This document shows, in pieces, positions 25,396 through 34,416 of a DNA stretch of 64,000 nucleotides. Below the pieces are notes generated by a model that saw only the letters and a list, made by a program, of their open reading frames with translations, made no database searches and had not been told where the DNA came from. This DNA is from Rhizobiaceae bacterium CPCC 101076 (GTDB lineage Bacteria; Pseudomonadota; Alphaproteobacteria; Rhizobiales; Methylopilaceae). The position numbers were made by a program, and so were the translations under genes. The DNA lies in the NCBI GenBank assembly GCA_003347645.1, contig QDFX01000004.1, positions 1-64,000 of the forward strand, in the 5' to 3' direction. The stretch's first letter is position 1, and each line of letters begins with the position of its first letter.

Positions 25396-25859
25396 CAGCT
25401 CTTGCCCACGATAATGCTGCCGTCCTTCTGGACGACGCCGGTGATGACCGTGCCGGATTCAGTGTTGCGCACGCGGATGATCTCTCCGACGCTGCCGGTC
25501 TGAAGCGGCTCGGCATAGGTAATGATCGTCAGGCTGCCCTCGATGAAGATGAGCCGCACAGGCACGCCGCGGCGCACAAGTTTCGGTTCCTCGATGGCGT
25601 TGAACGTCACCGGCTGGCCAGGCAGAAGCGTACGGCGGGCGATCTTGCCGACCATGATCTCGCGCGAGGCGACGACAGCTTCGAGATTGCGGCGCGACAG
25701 CCGGAATCTGCGGTCGGTCAGCACCTCGTCGGTGATCGGATCGCCGGGATAGATCGTGATGCCCGGCACGGGCACCGTCGTCACGGCTTGCGCCTTCGCC
25801 TCGTACGTACACGCCAGGACGGCGACACATACCGCGGCTGCGGCCGGCAGGAACCTCAT
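25395..25859 (-). CDS. flgA: P-ring assembly chaperone FlgA
   Basis: A 154-residue periplasmic protein with signal peptide (ends TYEAKAQA). It has a SAF-like domain: DPITDEVLTDRRFRLSRRNLEAVVASREIMVGKIARRTLLPGQPVTFNAIEEP, then the C-terminal LTIITYAEPLQTGSVGEIIRVRN and TVITGVV. It is shorter than enterobacterial FlgA, which is normal for this order. It helps FlgI form the P ring, and is placed directly before flgI with a 1-bp TGATG overlap. Confidence 0.93.
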   Translation of the reverse strand: MRFLPAAAAVCVAVLACTYEAKAQAVTTVPVPGITIYPGDPITDEVLTDRRFRLSRRNLEAVVASREIMVGKIARRTLLPGQPVTFNAIEEPKLVRRGVPVRLIFIEGSLTIITYAEPLQTGSVGEIIRVRNTESGTVITGVVQKDGSIIVGKS

Positions 25860-25879
25860 GGCTTATGCCTTTCGCTAGA

Positions 25880-26668
25880 TCAGCGGATTCCGGTCGAAAT
25901 CGTGCCCGCCATCGAGTCGGCGGCCTGGATCACCTTCGAATTCATCTCGTAGGCGCGCTGCGCCGAGATCAGCTCGGTGATCTCGGTCACCGGATCGACG
26001 TTCGATGCCTCGAGATATTTGTGGCGGATCTTGCCGAAGCCCGGATCAGTCGGCACGCCGACCACCGGTGCGCCGGAGGCGAGCGTCTCGCGATAGAGAT
26101 TGCCGCCGAGCGGTTCGAGACCGACATCGTTGGCGAAGTTCGCGATAGTCAGCTGACCGAGCGCCTGCGGCGCGACCTGGCCGTCGACACGGGCAAACAC
26201 CTCGCCGGATTCGTTGACGGTGATGCCGATGGCATCGTCCGGGACTAGGATCGCCGGCTGGACGGTGTAGCCGTCGAGCGTGACGATCTGGCCGTCCTGG
26301 TTCTTGTTGAGGGCGCCCGAGCGCGTATAGAGCGTCTCGCCGTTCGGACCGTCGATCTGGAACCAGCCACGGCCGTCGATCGCCATGTCGAACTCGTTGC
26401 CGGTCATGGTCAGACCGCCCTGCATATGCAGGTTGCGGATCGCCGCGGCACGGACGCCGAGGCCGAGGCGCACGCCTTCCGGAATGACCTCCTGCCCGCC
26501 CTGGTTCGGCACGCCCTGCATGCGCTGGGTCTGGTAGAGAAGGTCGGTGAATTCGGCGCGCGAGCGCTTGAACGCCGTCGTGTTGATGTTCGCGATATTG
26601 TTGGCGATCACTTCGACGTTGAGCTGCTGGGCGTTCATGCCCGTGGCGGCAATGGCAAGAGCTTTCAT
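25880..26668 (-). CDS. flgG: Flagellar distal rod protein FlgG
   Basis: A 262-residue rod protein. The N-terminal motif is [40 protein letters not shown], with the FlgG-type insertion [14 protein letters not shown]. The C-terminal motif is [34 protein letters not shown]. FlgG forms the distal rod between the MS ring and the hook. A GAGG ribosome-binding site precedes the start. It lies in the flgB operon between fliE and flgA. Confidence 0.97.
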   Translation of the reverse strand: MKALAIAATGMNAQQLNVEVIANNIANINTTAFKRSRAEFTDLLYQTQRMQGVPNQGGQEVIPEGVRLGLGVRAAAIRNLHMQGGLTMTGNEFDMAIDGRGWFQIDGPNGETLYTRSGALNKNQDGQIVTLDGYTVQPAILVPDDAIGITVNESGEVFARVDGQVAPQALGQLTIANFANDVGLEPLGGNLYRETLASGAPVVGVPTDPGFGKIRHKYLEASNVDPVTEITELISAQRAYEMNSKVIQAADSMAGTISTGIR

Positions 26669-26677
26669 CGTTCTACC

Positions 26678-27013
26678 TCAGATCGCCATACGGCTGATTT
26701 CCTGGTAGGCGGAGACGACCTTGTCCCGCACTGCCAGCGCGGTCTGCAGCGTCTTCTCGGCGGACATCACCGCCTCGACGACCTGCTGGACCGACATTTT
26801 TCCTTCGATGCCCTGGATCGACGCGGCTTCGCCGGCCTTCAGAGTGTTCACGGCCTTGGACGAGACCTGCGAGAGGACGTCCATGAAGTCGACGGTCGGC
26901 GTGCCGCCCCCGCCGGAAATCGCAACCGGAGCGGATGCGCGGACGGAGGACGTGCCGGCCGCGGGTGCGAGCTTGTCGAGCGACAGGTCGATCGATGAGA
27001 CGGCATTCATCAT
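26678..27013 (-). CDS. fliE: Flagellar hook-basal body junction protein FliE
   Basis: A 111-residue protein with the family pattern (VDFMDVLSQVSSKAVNTLKAGEAAS ... QQVVEAVMSAEKTLQTALAVRDKVVSAYQEISRM). FliE joins the rod to the MS ring/export gate and is the first rod-type substrate. The ATG at 27013 overlaps the flgC stop (ATGA) and has GAGGAA 8 nt upstream. A GTG one codon earlier is also in frame. Confidence 0.94.
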   Translation of the reverse strand: MMNAVSSIDLSLDKLAPAAGTSSVRASAPVAISGGGGTPTVDFMDVLSQVSSKAVNTLKAGEAASIQGIEGKMSVQQVVEAVMSAEKTLQTALAVRDKVVSAYQEISRMAI

Positions 27014-27432
27014 CACGAGTTCCTCAGAAGATCGATGTTCATCGAGATCATCGAGCGGGCCTGGGTGATGGCCTGCAGGTTGGCGGTGTAGGACCGGTTG
27101 GCCTGCCGCATGTCCGACATCTCGATCAGCGGATTGACGTTCGGCACCTTGACATAGCCGTTGGCGTCCGCGGCCGGATTGCCCGGCTCGTGGCGGACGT
27201 CGAACGGTGCCTTGTCGACACCGACGCCCTTGATCTTGACGAGCGACGCGCCCATCGCGCGGTCCATCTCGCCCTCGAAGGTCACGGTCTTGCGGCGATA
27301 GGGATCGGCGCCTGGCGCGCGGCCGGTCGACTGCGCGTTCGCCAGGTTTTCCGAAACGATGCGCATGCGTGTGGACTGCGCCTGCATGCCCGAGCCGGCG
27401 ATCTTCAGTGCGGCGGTGAGTTGGTCGATCAT
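27013..27432 (-). CDS. flgC: Flagellar proximal rod protein FlgC
   Basis: A 139-residue rod protein. The N-terminal motif is [26 protein letters not shown], with the FlgC-type [13 protein letters not shown] and the C-terminal [23 protein letters not shown]. It lies 4 bp after flgB and overlaps fliE. Standard size. Confidence 0.96.
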   Translation of the reverse strand: MIDQLTAALKIAGSGMQAQSTRMRIVSENLANAQSTGRAPGADPYRRKTVTFEGEMDRAMGASLVKIKGVGVDKAPFDVRHEPGNPAADANGYVKVPNVNPLIEMSDMRQANRSYTANLQAITQARSMISMNIDLLRNS

Positions 27433-27436
27433 TGCC

Positions 27437-27817
27437 TTAGCCCTTCACGGCCGAGGACAGCATCCGGCCGAAAGCGGCGACGATGCTGCGGTTGAGGTTG
27501 AAGCTTCCGTTGATCTCGCCGGCCTTCATCATCTCCTGCTCGAGGCTGACGGAATTGCCGGAATGAGTGATTTCCCAGGCGCCGCTCTTGCGGACCTTGG
27601 CGGCCTTCAGATCGAGATCCGGAACTTCCAGATGGTTCGAATTCGTCGAGGCGAGTTCGAGCGACGTCTTGTCGAGCACGTCGTTGAACGGCTGGACATC
27701 GACGGCGCGATATTTCGGCGTGTCGGCATTGGCGACGTTCTGCGAGATCGCGGTCTGTCGGAGAGACAGCCAGCTCGCTTGCTGCGACGCCAAGGAAAAC
27801 AGGTGCACAGGCCCCAT
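27437..27817 (-). CDS. flgB: Flagellar proximal rod protein FlgB
   Basis: A 126-residue rod protein with [33 protein letters not shown] at the N-terminus and [28 protein letters not shown] at the C-terminus. It is the first gene of the ten-gene flgB-to-fliP operon. A strong AGAGGGAG ribosome-binding site precedes the ATG. The shared flagellar-promoter element lies 43-62 bp upstream (27860-27879). Confidence 0.95.
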   Translation of the reverse strand: MGPVHLFSLASQQASWLSLRQTAISQNVANADTPKYRAVDVQPFNDVLDKTSLELASTNSNHLEVPDLDLKAAKVRKSGAWEITHSGNSVSLEQEMMKAGEINGSFNLNRSIVAAFGRMLSSAVKG

Positions 27818-27859
27818 GAACAGAGCTCCCTCTGGGCTTTCATGGAGATCGTGACGCTG

Positions 27860-27879
27860 TAAACTTGCCCGAGGCTGGC
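27860..27879 (-). promoter_or_regulatory. Flagellar-promoter element, flgB copy
   Basis: The plus strand reads TAAACTTGCCCGAGGCTGGC, aligning with the CTTGCG(C/T)GA(A/G)GCT core of the other four sites. It lies 43-62 bp upstream of flgB. It is the most divergent copy (C for G at one core position). Confidence 0.55.
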
Positions 27880-27901
27880 GTGCCGTTCGGGGTGTCTTAT
27901 T

Positions 27902-28333
27902 TTACTGGAGAGGCTTGATCCTGGCGTCTGCGATGGCCGCGACGAGACGGGCGGTGTTCTCTCCGGGATCGTTCGAAGAGCCGTCGAAGGCGATGTAGTG
28001 GATGTCGACGCTCGCATGCAGCGCTCCGAGCGCCAGCGTGAAGAATACGGTCACGCCCTGGTGGCGGAATTCCATGTCGAGGCAAACCGTCGTCGGCCCG
28101 CCCCAGGTGATGTCCACCTTGGAGCGCCAGCCGTACCGCAGGGTATCGGGCTTGAAGTAGAGCTCGACCGAGGAGGAGACGATGTCCTCCAGGTTTCCGT
28201 GCTTTTCGAGGTGTATGTACACAACGAGATTGACGACGTCGATCAGGCGCAGTTCGGCGGCGACGTCCTTGACACCGTCGGCGAGCGCCTTCTCCCTTGC
28301 GAGAGAGCGATGGTCGTTACGTATCTTCGTCAT
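27902..28333 (-). CDS. Conserved protein of unknown function at the end of the motA-flhB operon
   Basis: A 143-residue soluble protein with no signal peptide or membrane helix. It begins MTKIRNDHRSLAREKALADG and has mixed alpha/beta content: VYIHLEKHGNLEDIVSSSVELYF, VTVFFTLALGALHASVDIHYIAFDG. I do not recognise a domain. Its ATG overlaps the flhB stop (TGATG), so it is translated together with flhB, which points to a role in export or assembly. The next gene, flgB, starts its own operon. Function unknown. Confidence 0.7.
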   Translation of the reverse strand: MTKIRNDHRSLAREKALADGVKDVAAELRLIDVVNLVVYIHLEKHGNLEDIVSSSVELYFKPDTLRYGWRSKVDITWGGPTTVCLDMEFRHQGVTVFFTLALGALHASVDIHYIAFDGSSNDPGENTARLVAAIADARIKPLQ

Positions 28334-29430
28334 CAGCGATTATTAACAACTACCGGCAACTTTGAATTATGTTCGCGCTGTTGGATGAAGTATATCACTT
28401 CAGCAACTGCTTTATAGAAGTCGACAGGGATCATTCTGTCGACGTCTACTTTATCGTACATGGCGCGGGTCAGCAATTTATCCTCGATCACAGGAATGTT
28501 ATTTTCTTCTGCGATCTCCCTGATCTTCAGCGCGATCAGATCCTGACCTTTGGCGATAACGAGCGGTGCACCGCCTTCTTCGTACACGTAGCGAAGCGCG
28601 ATGGCGTAATGCGTCGGGTTGGCGAGGACGAGCGTCGCCTTCGGGACGTTGCCCATCATCCGGTTGCGGATGCGGTCGCGGGCGAGTGAGCGCATGCGGG
28701 ATTTGACCAGCGGATCGCCCTCGGTCTGCTTGTGCTCGTCCTTCACCTCCTGCTTCGTCATTCGCAGGTTGCGACGCCATTGCATGCGCGCCCAGACTAG
28801 GTCGGCCGCAACCAGCAGAATCGTCGCGATGCAGACGGCCGAAAGCAGCCGGATCGCGACGAAGACGGTGTTGTCGACAATCGTGCCGGGATCGGAAAAC
28901 ATCGCGTTCACGACCCGGAACTGTTCGGATTTGAGGATGATCCAGACGACGATCGCCAGGCCGAGAAACTTGAACAGGGCCTTGGCGAATTCGATCGCGC
29001 CCTGCATGCCGAACGTGCGCTCCCAGCCCTTGCGGATCGATAGCCGGTTGAGTTCCGGCTGGATGCGGTCGAAGACGAGATTCGGAGCGTTCTGAACCAT
29101 CGAGCCGGCAAGGCCGGCGACGGTGAACACGACGATGATCGGCACGAGGAAGCGACCGATTTCGAGGCCGACCGCGTGAAGCAACTGTACGGCATCCCGT
29201 CCCTGGTCAAGTCGCACTCCTCCCGGATTATCGAGGAAGCCCCGAAGCATGAGGACGAGGCGAGCGGTTCCATTTCCGATCACCCAGACCAGCACGATCA
29301 GCATCGCTCCCAATGAGAACAGTATCGGAAGCTCGCGCGACGACGGGATATTGCCCTTGTCGATCGCATCCTGCGTTTTCTTCGGCGTGGCTTCTTCTGT
29401 TTTGCTCTCCTGGTCCGTGTCGTCGCTCAT
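28333..29430 (-). CDS. flhB: Flagellar export switch protein FlhB
   Basis: A 365-residue export-gate component. The N-terminus DQESKTEEATPKKTQDAIDKG is typical. Four membrane helices occupy about 35-210. A long helical linker leads to the cytosolic domain with the autocleavage site N271-P272-T273-H274 (LANPTHYAIALRY). Cleavage between Asn and Pro allows the switch from rod/hook to filament export, triggered by the FliK-like MotD. It lies 8 bp after fliG and is coupled to the following small gene. Confidence 0.97.
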   Translation of the reverse strand: MSDDTDQESKTEEATPKKTQDAIDKGNIPSSRELPILFSLGAMLIVLVWVIGNGTARLVLMLRGFLDNPGGVRLDQGRDAVQLLHAVGLEIGRFLVPIIVVFTVAGLAGSMVQNAPNLVFDRIQPELNRLSIRKGWERTFGMQGAIEFAKALFKFLGLAIVVWIILKSEQFRVVNAMFSDPGTIVDNTVFVAIRLLSAVCIATILLVAADLVWARMQWRRNLRMTKQEVKDEHKQTEGDPLVKSRMRSLARDRIRNRMMGNVPKATLVLANPTHYAIALRYVYEEGGAPLVIAKGQDLIALKIREIAEENNIPVIEDKLLTRAMYDKVDVDRMIPVDFYKAVAEVIYFIQQREHNSKLPVVVNNR

Positions 29431-29438
29431 GTCCGACC

Positions 29439-30470
29439 TCAGCGAACGTAGGTGTCGTCATCCTGACCGGAATTCAGCTCGATCTCGCCGCGGCCCGCCA
29501 TGTCGAGAGCAAGGTCGGTGATCATGCGGCGAGCCTCCACGACATCGCGCTGCGAGATCGGCTCGCCCGAATCGAGCTCGTGCTCGACGATGCGGCGCGC
29601 GCGGGTCGCGAGCGAGGACAGGATGATGTCGCGGAAGTCCATGTCGGTGCCCTTGAGGGCCAACACCACGCGCTCGGTCGGGATCTGGTCGAAGATCGAC
29701 TGACGCGCACGCGGCGTGAGGTTGATGATGTCGTCGAAAGTGAAGAGAAGGCCTTTCAGCATCTCCGCCGATTCCGGCTTCACCTTCTGGATGCCCTCGA
29801 GCGCGTCTTCCATGTCGTTGCGCTCCATCTTGTTGAGGATGTCGGCCATGCGGGCATGCGTGTCCGCGCCCATATTGCGGGCGAAGTTCAGCATGAAGTC
29901 CTCGTGCAGCGTCTTCTCGACGATGCCGGCGGTGTCCTCGACGATGGGCTTCAGATTGAGCATCCGGCGCATCAGCTCGTGCCGCGTCGGCGGCGGCAGA
30001 TGGCCCATGGTGCGGGCGGCGAAAGCAGGCCGGACCTTCGACAGTATCAGCGCCGCGGTCTGCGGATGTTCCTTCAGCAGGTAGTTCGCGAAGATGTTTT
30101 CGGAGACGCCGGAGATGCGATCCCAGATCGATCGGTTCGCATAGCCCAGCACGTCCGACATGATGTCGGAGACCTCGTCGGCCGGCAGGATGCCGGTCAG
30201 AAGCTTCTCGACGTCGCTCGCGCTGCCGAGCAGGTTGCCACCCGAGAACTTTGAGGCGAACTCCTCGACCAGCTGCTCGATCTGCTTCGCGGTGATCGAG
30301 CCGAGATCGGCAATCGAACGCGTGACCTGCTTGATCTCGGTCGTATCGAAATGCGCCAGCAGACGACCGGACAGCGGCTGACCCATCGCCAGAAGCAATG
30401 CCGCCGCCTTCTCGGGTCCCTGCAGCGTGCGTTCCGCCACCTGATTCTTTGCCGCCGCCGTGGCTGCCAT
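29439..30470 (-). CDS. fliG: Flagellar motor switch protein FliG
   Basis: A 343-residue rotor protein. The N-terminal domain is LQGPEKAAALLLAMGQPLSGRLLAHFD. The middle domain carries the EHPQ motif (KEHPQTAALILSKV) that binds FliM. The C-terminal torque domain includes the charged helix MDFRDIILSSLATRARRIVEHELD. It sits between MS ring and C ring and contacts MotA. It lies 21 bp after fliN. Confidence 0.96.
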   Translation of the reverse strand: MAATAAAKNQVAERTLQGPEKAAALLLAMGQPLSGRLLAHFDTTEIKQVTRSIADLGSITAKQIEQLVEEFASKFSGGNLLGSASDVEKLLTGILPADEVSDIMSDVLGYANRSIWDRISGVSENIFANYLLKEHPQTAALILSKVRPAFAARTMGHLPPPTRHELMRRMLNLKPIVEDTAGIVEKTLHEDFMLNFARNMGADTHARMADILNKMERNDMEDALEGIQKVKPESAEMLKGLLFTFDDIINLTPRARQSIFDQIPTERVVLALKGTDMDFRDIILSSLATRARRIVEHELDSGEPISQRDVVEARRMITDLALDMAGRGEIELNSGQDDDTYVR

Positions 30471-30491
30471 GGCTAACTACCCCGGACCCGT

Positions 30492-30944
30492 TCAGGCGTT
30501 GGCGGTCGAGCCGCCGCCGATGATCTCGGTCAGCGAAATGCCGAAGCGCGAAGTGTCGTCCTCGACGACCACGACCTCGCCGCGTGCGACGGTGCGGCCG
30601 TTGACGACGACGTCGACCGGCTCACCCACACGGTGATCGAGCGGGATCGCCGCACCGCGGCGGAGCTTCATCAGATTCGCGACCGGCATGACCGCCGAGC
30701 CGAGCACGACCTGGATCGTCACCGGGATGCGCATGACCGCATCGAGATTGCCGATCGAGCCGAGGCTCTCCTCCAGAGTCGGACCCGGGTTCGCCTCCGG
30801 AGCGGCGGTCGAGGCGGTCGCGGACGCGCTCACCTTCGCGGTCGCCTCGACGGCAACAGCCTCGAGCACGTCGGTCGGGGTGTCCGATTCCACTTCAGCC
30901 ATGATCTCGTCGATCGAGCGCTGGGCCTTCGAGCTTCTCGCCAT
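30492..30944 (-). CDS. fliN: Flagellar motor switch protein FliN
   Basis: 150 residues. The N-terminal 70 residues are Ala/Ser/Thr-rich and likely disordered. A SpoA domain follows (LDAVMRIPVTIQVVLGSAVMPVANLMKLRRG ... PVDVVVNGRTVARGEVVVVEDD), which forms the lower C ring with FliM. AAGGAAC and GGGAC precede the start. It lies in the motA-fliM-fliN-fliG-flhB operon. Confidence 0.95.
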   Translation of the reverse strand: MARSSKAQRSIDEIMAEVESDTPTDVLEAVAVEATAKVSASATASTAAPEANPGPTLEESLGSIGNLDAVMRIPVTIQVVLGSAVMPVANLMKLRRGAAIPLDHRVGEPVDVVVNGRTVARGEVVVVEDDTSRFGISLTEIIGGGSTANA

Positions 30945-31017
30945 GGTCCCTGTTCCTTTTCAGTCGGGTGCGCGCATTAAGGGCTGCGACCCTTGCGTGT
31001 GTCTGGATTGGTTGAGC

Positions 31018-31335
31018 TCAGCCCCGCGCGATGGCGCGAAGCTCGGTTTTCTTGGCGGCGCCTGCCTCGGCATTGGCGCGCTCGAGTTCGTCGAGCACGG
31101 ACCGGGCGGCGTCGATCTGGGCGACCAGGCGCTGCAGCGTGGTCAGACCCTGCATGTTGATGTCGCGGATCGCGCTGCCGACCGTGATCAGGGCCGCGCC
31201 GGTCTCATCGAGAGCATGGGCGTAGCCGGCCTGGTCGGCCTTCAGCTGCTTGAGTTCGCGGCGCATGATGATCAGACCCGCGATGGTCGCGACGAGCGCG
31301 ACCAGAAGGGCGCCTTCAACGAGATAGGATGTCAT
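31018..31335 (-). CDS. Small membrane-anchored coiled-coil protein between fliM and fliN
   Basis: A 105-residue protein: an N-terminal membrane helix (SYLVEGALLVALVATIAGLIIMRRELKQL), then an almost wholly helical cytosolic part (about 30-100), probably a coiled coil, ending in a basic tail. The start at 31335 lies inside the 3' end of fliM (20-bp overlap) with AGGAG 8 nt upstream. The location between the two C-ring genes implies a motor or basal-body role, perhaps anchoring or positioning. I do not recognise a named family with certainty; similar small proteins occur in alphaproteobacterial flagellar clusters. Confidence 0.7.
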   Translation of the reverse strand: MTSYLVEGALLVALVATIAGLIIMRRELKQLKADQAGYAHALDETGAALITVGSAIRDINMQGLTTLQRLVAQIDAARSVLDELERANAEAGAAKKTELRAIARG

Positions 31336-32248
31336 CGATAAACTCCTGGTCCTCATCGATGTAATCGTCGACCTTGACGGTGTAGGAGCCGTCGCTCTGT
31401 CCGAGCTGGCACCAGAACAGCGGCTGGCCGCGGCATTCGAGCTTCACGCGGCTGCGCGGCGTGGCCTGCAGTTCCAGCACCTGGCCGACTTTGAATTCGG
31501 TCACGTCGCGGAGATCGATCAGACGCTCTTCGAGGATCGCGCGGACCTGCATCTCGGTACGCTGGATCTCGCTCTGGATCTGGCGTGCCCAGCGCGGATC
31601 GCGTGGCGAGGCATCGCCCGACATTGCGTGCGAGAGCGTCTCGCGAACCGGGCTGAGCGCCGATTGCGGGATGATGATGAACATCTCGCCGCCGCGGTTC
31701 AGTGCCTGCAGCAGGAACTTGGCGACGACCGAAAGGTTGTTGCGGCGGCCGATGATCGCGAAGTCCATGCGCGTCTCGATGCGCTCAAACTTGAACGCGC
31801 TTTCGGACTGCGAGCCGAACGACACCTGCAGAACCTTGGCGATGCGTTCGAAGATCGCCTGAGCGATGTTGATTTCGATGTTCGAGAACGGCCGTTCCTC
31901 GTCGATCGGCGGCTCGGCGCCGTCGGCACCGAACAGGACCTCGACCATGCTGAAGATGAAGTCGCGGTCGAAGCCGACGAGGATACGCGAATCCCATTCC
32001 GGCGCGTGGAACACCGCCGCGATCGCGTTCGCCTCATAGTCTTCCAGGACGTCGCCGATACGGGCGCTTTCGATGTTCGAGAGCGAGAAGTAGGCGGGCG
32101 AAGCGGACATCTGGCGCAGGCTGTCGGCGCAATGCGTGGCCATACGGTCGAAAGCCACGTGCAGCATCGGCAGGCGGTCGACGGAAATGCCGCCGGCGTC
32201 GAGAAGCTTGTCGGAGATCGTCCGGCTGTCGGTATGCGTCGCGACCAT
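31316..32248 (-). CDS. fliM: Flagellar motor switch protein FliM
   Basis: A 310-residue C-ring protein. The middle CheC-like domain is at about 45-230 (ILVGFDRDFIFSMVEVLFGADG, FSNIEINIAQAIFERIAKVL), and the C-terminal SpoA domain at about 240-300 (LRDVTEFKVGQVLELQATPRSRVKLECRGQPLFW). The usual N-terminal CheY-binding peptide (LSQxEIDALL) is not recognisable. ATG 32248 overlaps the motA stop (ATGA); a GTG one codon earlier is also possible. Confidence 0.93.
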   Translation of the reverse strand: MVATHTDSRTISDKLLDAGGISVDRLPMLHVAFDRMATHCADSLRQMSASPAYFSLSNIESARIGDVLEDYEANAIAAVFHAPEWDSRILVGFDRDFIFSMVEVLFGADGAEPPIDEERPFSNIEINIAQAIFERIAKVLQVSFGSQSESAFKFERIETRMDFAIIGRRNNLSVVAKFLLQALNRGGEMFIIIPQSALSPVRETLSHAMSGDASPRDPRWARQIQSEIQRTEMQVRAILEERLIDLRDVTEFKVGQVLELQATPRSRVKLECRGQPLFWCQLGQSDGSYTVKVDDYIDEDQEFIDDILSR

Positions 32249-33153
32249 CACGCGGCACCCCGCACGCGTTCAGCTGCCGGCTTGGCCGACGAGGAGGACG
32301 TGGCCATCGAGATGACCTCGTTCTCGACCTCGTCGATCGTCGGACGCTCGGACGATGGAATGGTCTTGCGGCCGTATTCCAGCGCGATCTGCGGAACGGC
32401 GCCGTTCATGAACGCAAGCAGCGACTGCTTGATGATGACGTAGGGGGCGAGCTGGCGCTCGCGGACTGATTTGATCTTCTGAGCCATCGGATTGACGATG
32501 CCGTAGGAGATGAAGATGCCGGCGAAGGTACCGACGAGAGCGGCGCCGATCAGGCCGCCGAGAATCTGCGGCGACTGGTCGATCGCTCCCATCGCCTTGA
32601 TGACGCCGAGGACCGCCGCGACGATGCCGAGCGCCGGGAACGCCTCGGCGATCGAGTAGAGCGCGAGGTAGGGCTTGAGCCGCTCGCGGGCGATGGTCTG
32701 GATTTCCTCGTCCATCAGCGCCTCGACCTCATGGGTGCGGGCGTTGCCGACGATGATCAGGCGGAAATAGTCGCAGATGAACGCGCGCATTTCCGGGTTG
32801 TTGGCGACCTTCGGCACGCGCTGGAAGATCTCGGAGGATTCCGGATCCTCGATATGCTTCTCGACGTCGTTGCGGCCCTTGCTGCGCAGTTCGCGCATCA
32901 GCGCGTAGAGCACTTCGAGCACGCTCAGATAGTCGGCGCGCTTGGGGATCGCGCCGGTGATGGCCTCGACCAGCGCCTTGCCGGTATCCTTCACCGTCTT
33001 CAGCGAATTGCCGACGAGATAGATGCCGATCGCGGCACCACAGATGATGACGAGTTCCCAGGGCTGCCAGAGAACGCTGATATGTCCGCCGAGCGCGGCG
33101 TAACCGCCGAGCATCGAGCCGAACGTAATCACAAAACCGATCAAACTGCCCAA
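32248..33153 (-). CDS. motA: Flagellar stator protein MotA
   Basis: A 301-residue proton-channel subunit with four membrane helices: [42 protein letters not shown], and a pair near 170-220 ([40 protein letters not shown]). The cytosolic loop between has the charged residues that face FliG. The start is TTG at 33153: AAGGGAG lies 8 nt upstream, and the family N-terminus begins there. It is the first gene of the operon through flhB. The shared flagellar element lies at 33202-33221. Confidence 0.95.
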   Translation of the reverse strand: MGSLIGFVITFGSMLGGYAALGGHISVLWQPWELVIICGAAIGIYLVGNSLKTVKDTGKALVEAITGAIPKRADYLSVLEVLYALMRELRSKGRNDVEKHIEDPESSEIFQRVPKVANNPEMRAFICDYFRLIIVGNARTHEVEALMDEEIQTIARERLKPYLALYSIAEAFPALGIVAAVLGVIKAMGAIDQSPQILGGLIGAALVGTFAGIFISYGIVNPMAQKIKSVRERQLAPYVIIKQSLLAFMNGAVPQIALEYGRKTIPSSERPTIDEVENEVISMATSSSSAKPAAERVRGAA

Positions 33154-33201
33154 GGTCCCGGCTCCCTTTTGCCCCGATGGAACGAGAGCAGGCTAGAAAC
33201 C

Positions 33202-33221
33202 GAGGCTTGCGTGAGGCTTGG
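33202..33221. promoter_or_regulatory. Flagellar-promoter element between motA and the DUF1217-flgF-fliI operon
   Basis: The plus strand reads GAGGCTTGCGTGAGGCTTGG. It lies 49-68 bp upstream of motA and 68-87 bp upstream of the divergent DUF1217 gene. The element is partly symmetric, so it could serve both directions. Confidence 0.6.
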
Positions 33222-33288
33222 CCGGTTCGAAACAGCCCCGTGCAAGGTTCAGGGATCACTCTTCCCGCGTGAAGCAGGAGAGCAAGAA

Positions 33289-34413
33289 ATGCTGTCGACG
33301 CCAGTCAGCTTTCAGATGATCACGCGGGACATGAACGCCACGCTGAACAGGACGGCCAACCAGCCCGACGTGAAGCGCGCGACCGAATATTACCGCGAGA
33401 ACATCACCAAGGTGTCGAGCCTCGACGAGTTCTTCGCCGATCCCCAGCTCTACAATTACGCAATGAAGGCCTATGGCCTCGACGACATGATCTACGCCAA
33501 GGCGTTCATGCGGAAGGTTCTGGAGAGCGATCTCGCCGACCCGAACAGCTTCGCGAACAAGTTGGTCGACACCCGCTACCAGGAGTTCGCCAAGGCGTAC
33601 GGGTTCGCGAAACCCGTTCCCCAGAGCGATGCGTCGTTCATCGATATCGAGACCAGATATGCCGAAGTATCGAAGGAAGAATTCGACTTCGGCGACGCCC
33701 TGATCCGGCTCGAAACAGCAGCCTACGAGCAGGGTATGGACCGGGTGACTTCGGTCGACGACTTCCTGAAGAACGACCATCTCGTCGATTACGCGCTGAC
33801 CGCGTTCAAGCTGGATGCCCCGGGCCGCACCATCGTGGCCGAAAAGAACTTCCTTCGGCAGATCCTGACCAGCGATCCAAGTGACGAGGACAGCTTCGCC
33901 GCCCGTCAGACCAACCCGAATTGGGCCGAATTCGCAAAGGCGTTCAACTTCGGCGCCGAGGGCAACGTCACCGTCCAGCAGTCGGCGACCGTCGACAAGA
34001 CGGTGCAGAACTATCTGCGCCAGACCGTCGAGGTGAACGCCGGCCGGGACAATGAAGGCGTCCGACTCGCGCTCTATTTCGAACGCAAGGCGCCGACGAT
34101 CGTGAGCGCCTATTCGATCCTCGCCGACAAAGCGTTGATGCAGGTTGTCCAAACCACGCTCGGCCTATCCGAACAGGCCGGCTCGGCCGACATCGACGTG
34201 CAGGCGAATTACATCGCCAGCAGGATCGACATCGAAAATCTCGCCGAGCCAGATGAACTCAAGAAGTTCCTCACTCGCTTCACCGCGATGTGGGAAGTCG
34301 CCCATCCATCCGCTCCGCAATCCGTTCCAAATCTTTTGTCCGGCCAGCCAGGCCAGCTCATGAGCGTCGACACGCTGATGAGCCTTCAGGGCCTCAGGCT
34401 CGGAGGAAACTGA
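33289..34413 (+). CDS. DUF1217 domain flagellar-locus protein
   Basis: A 374-residue soluble protein of the DUF1217 family, found in rhizobial flagellar clusters before flgF. It contains repeated helical units: DEFFADPQLYNYAMKAYGLDDMIYAKAFMRKVLESD and DDFLKNDHLVDYALTAFKLDAPGRTIVAEKNFLRQILTSD are clear copies, and a third starts near VVQTTLGLSEQAGS. It has no signal peptide. The start at 33289 has AGGAG 8 nt upstream; the frame is open further upstream but lies antisense to motA. It is the first gene of the operon with flgF (3-bp gap) and fliI. Function is not established; the repeats suggest binding of a rod or export partner. Confidence 0.82.
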   Translation: MLSTPVSFQMITRDMNATLNRTANQPDVKRATEYYRENITKVSSLDEFFADPQLYNYAMKAYGLDDMIYAKAFMRKVLESDLADPNSFANKLVDTRYQEFAKAYGFAKPVPQSDASFIDIETRYAEVSKEEFDFGDALIRLETAAYEQGMDRVTSVDDFLKNDHLVDYALTAFKLDAPGRTIVAEKNFLRQILTSDPSDEDSFAARQTNPNWAEFAKAFNFGAEGNVTVQQSATVDKTVQNYLRQTVEVNAGRDNEGVRLALYFERKAPTIVSAYSILADKALMQVVQTTLGLSEQAGSADIDVQANYIASRIDIENLAEPDELKKFLTRFTAMWEVAHPSAPQSVPNLLSGQPGQLMSVDTLMSLQGLRLGGN

Positions 34414-34416
34414 TCC

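Noticed and set aside
32731-33288. Upstream extension of the DUF1217 protein
   Set aside because: It lies antisense to motA and has no ribosome-binding site, while 33289 has a good one.
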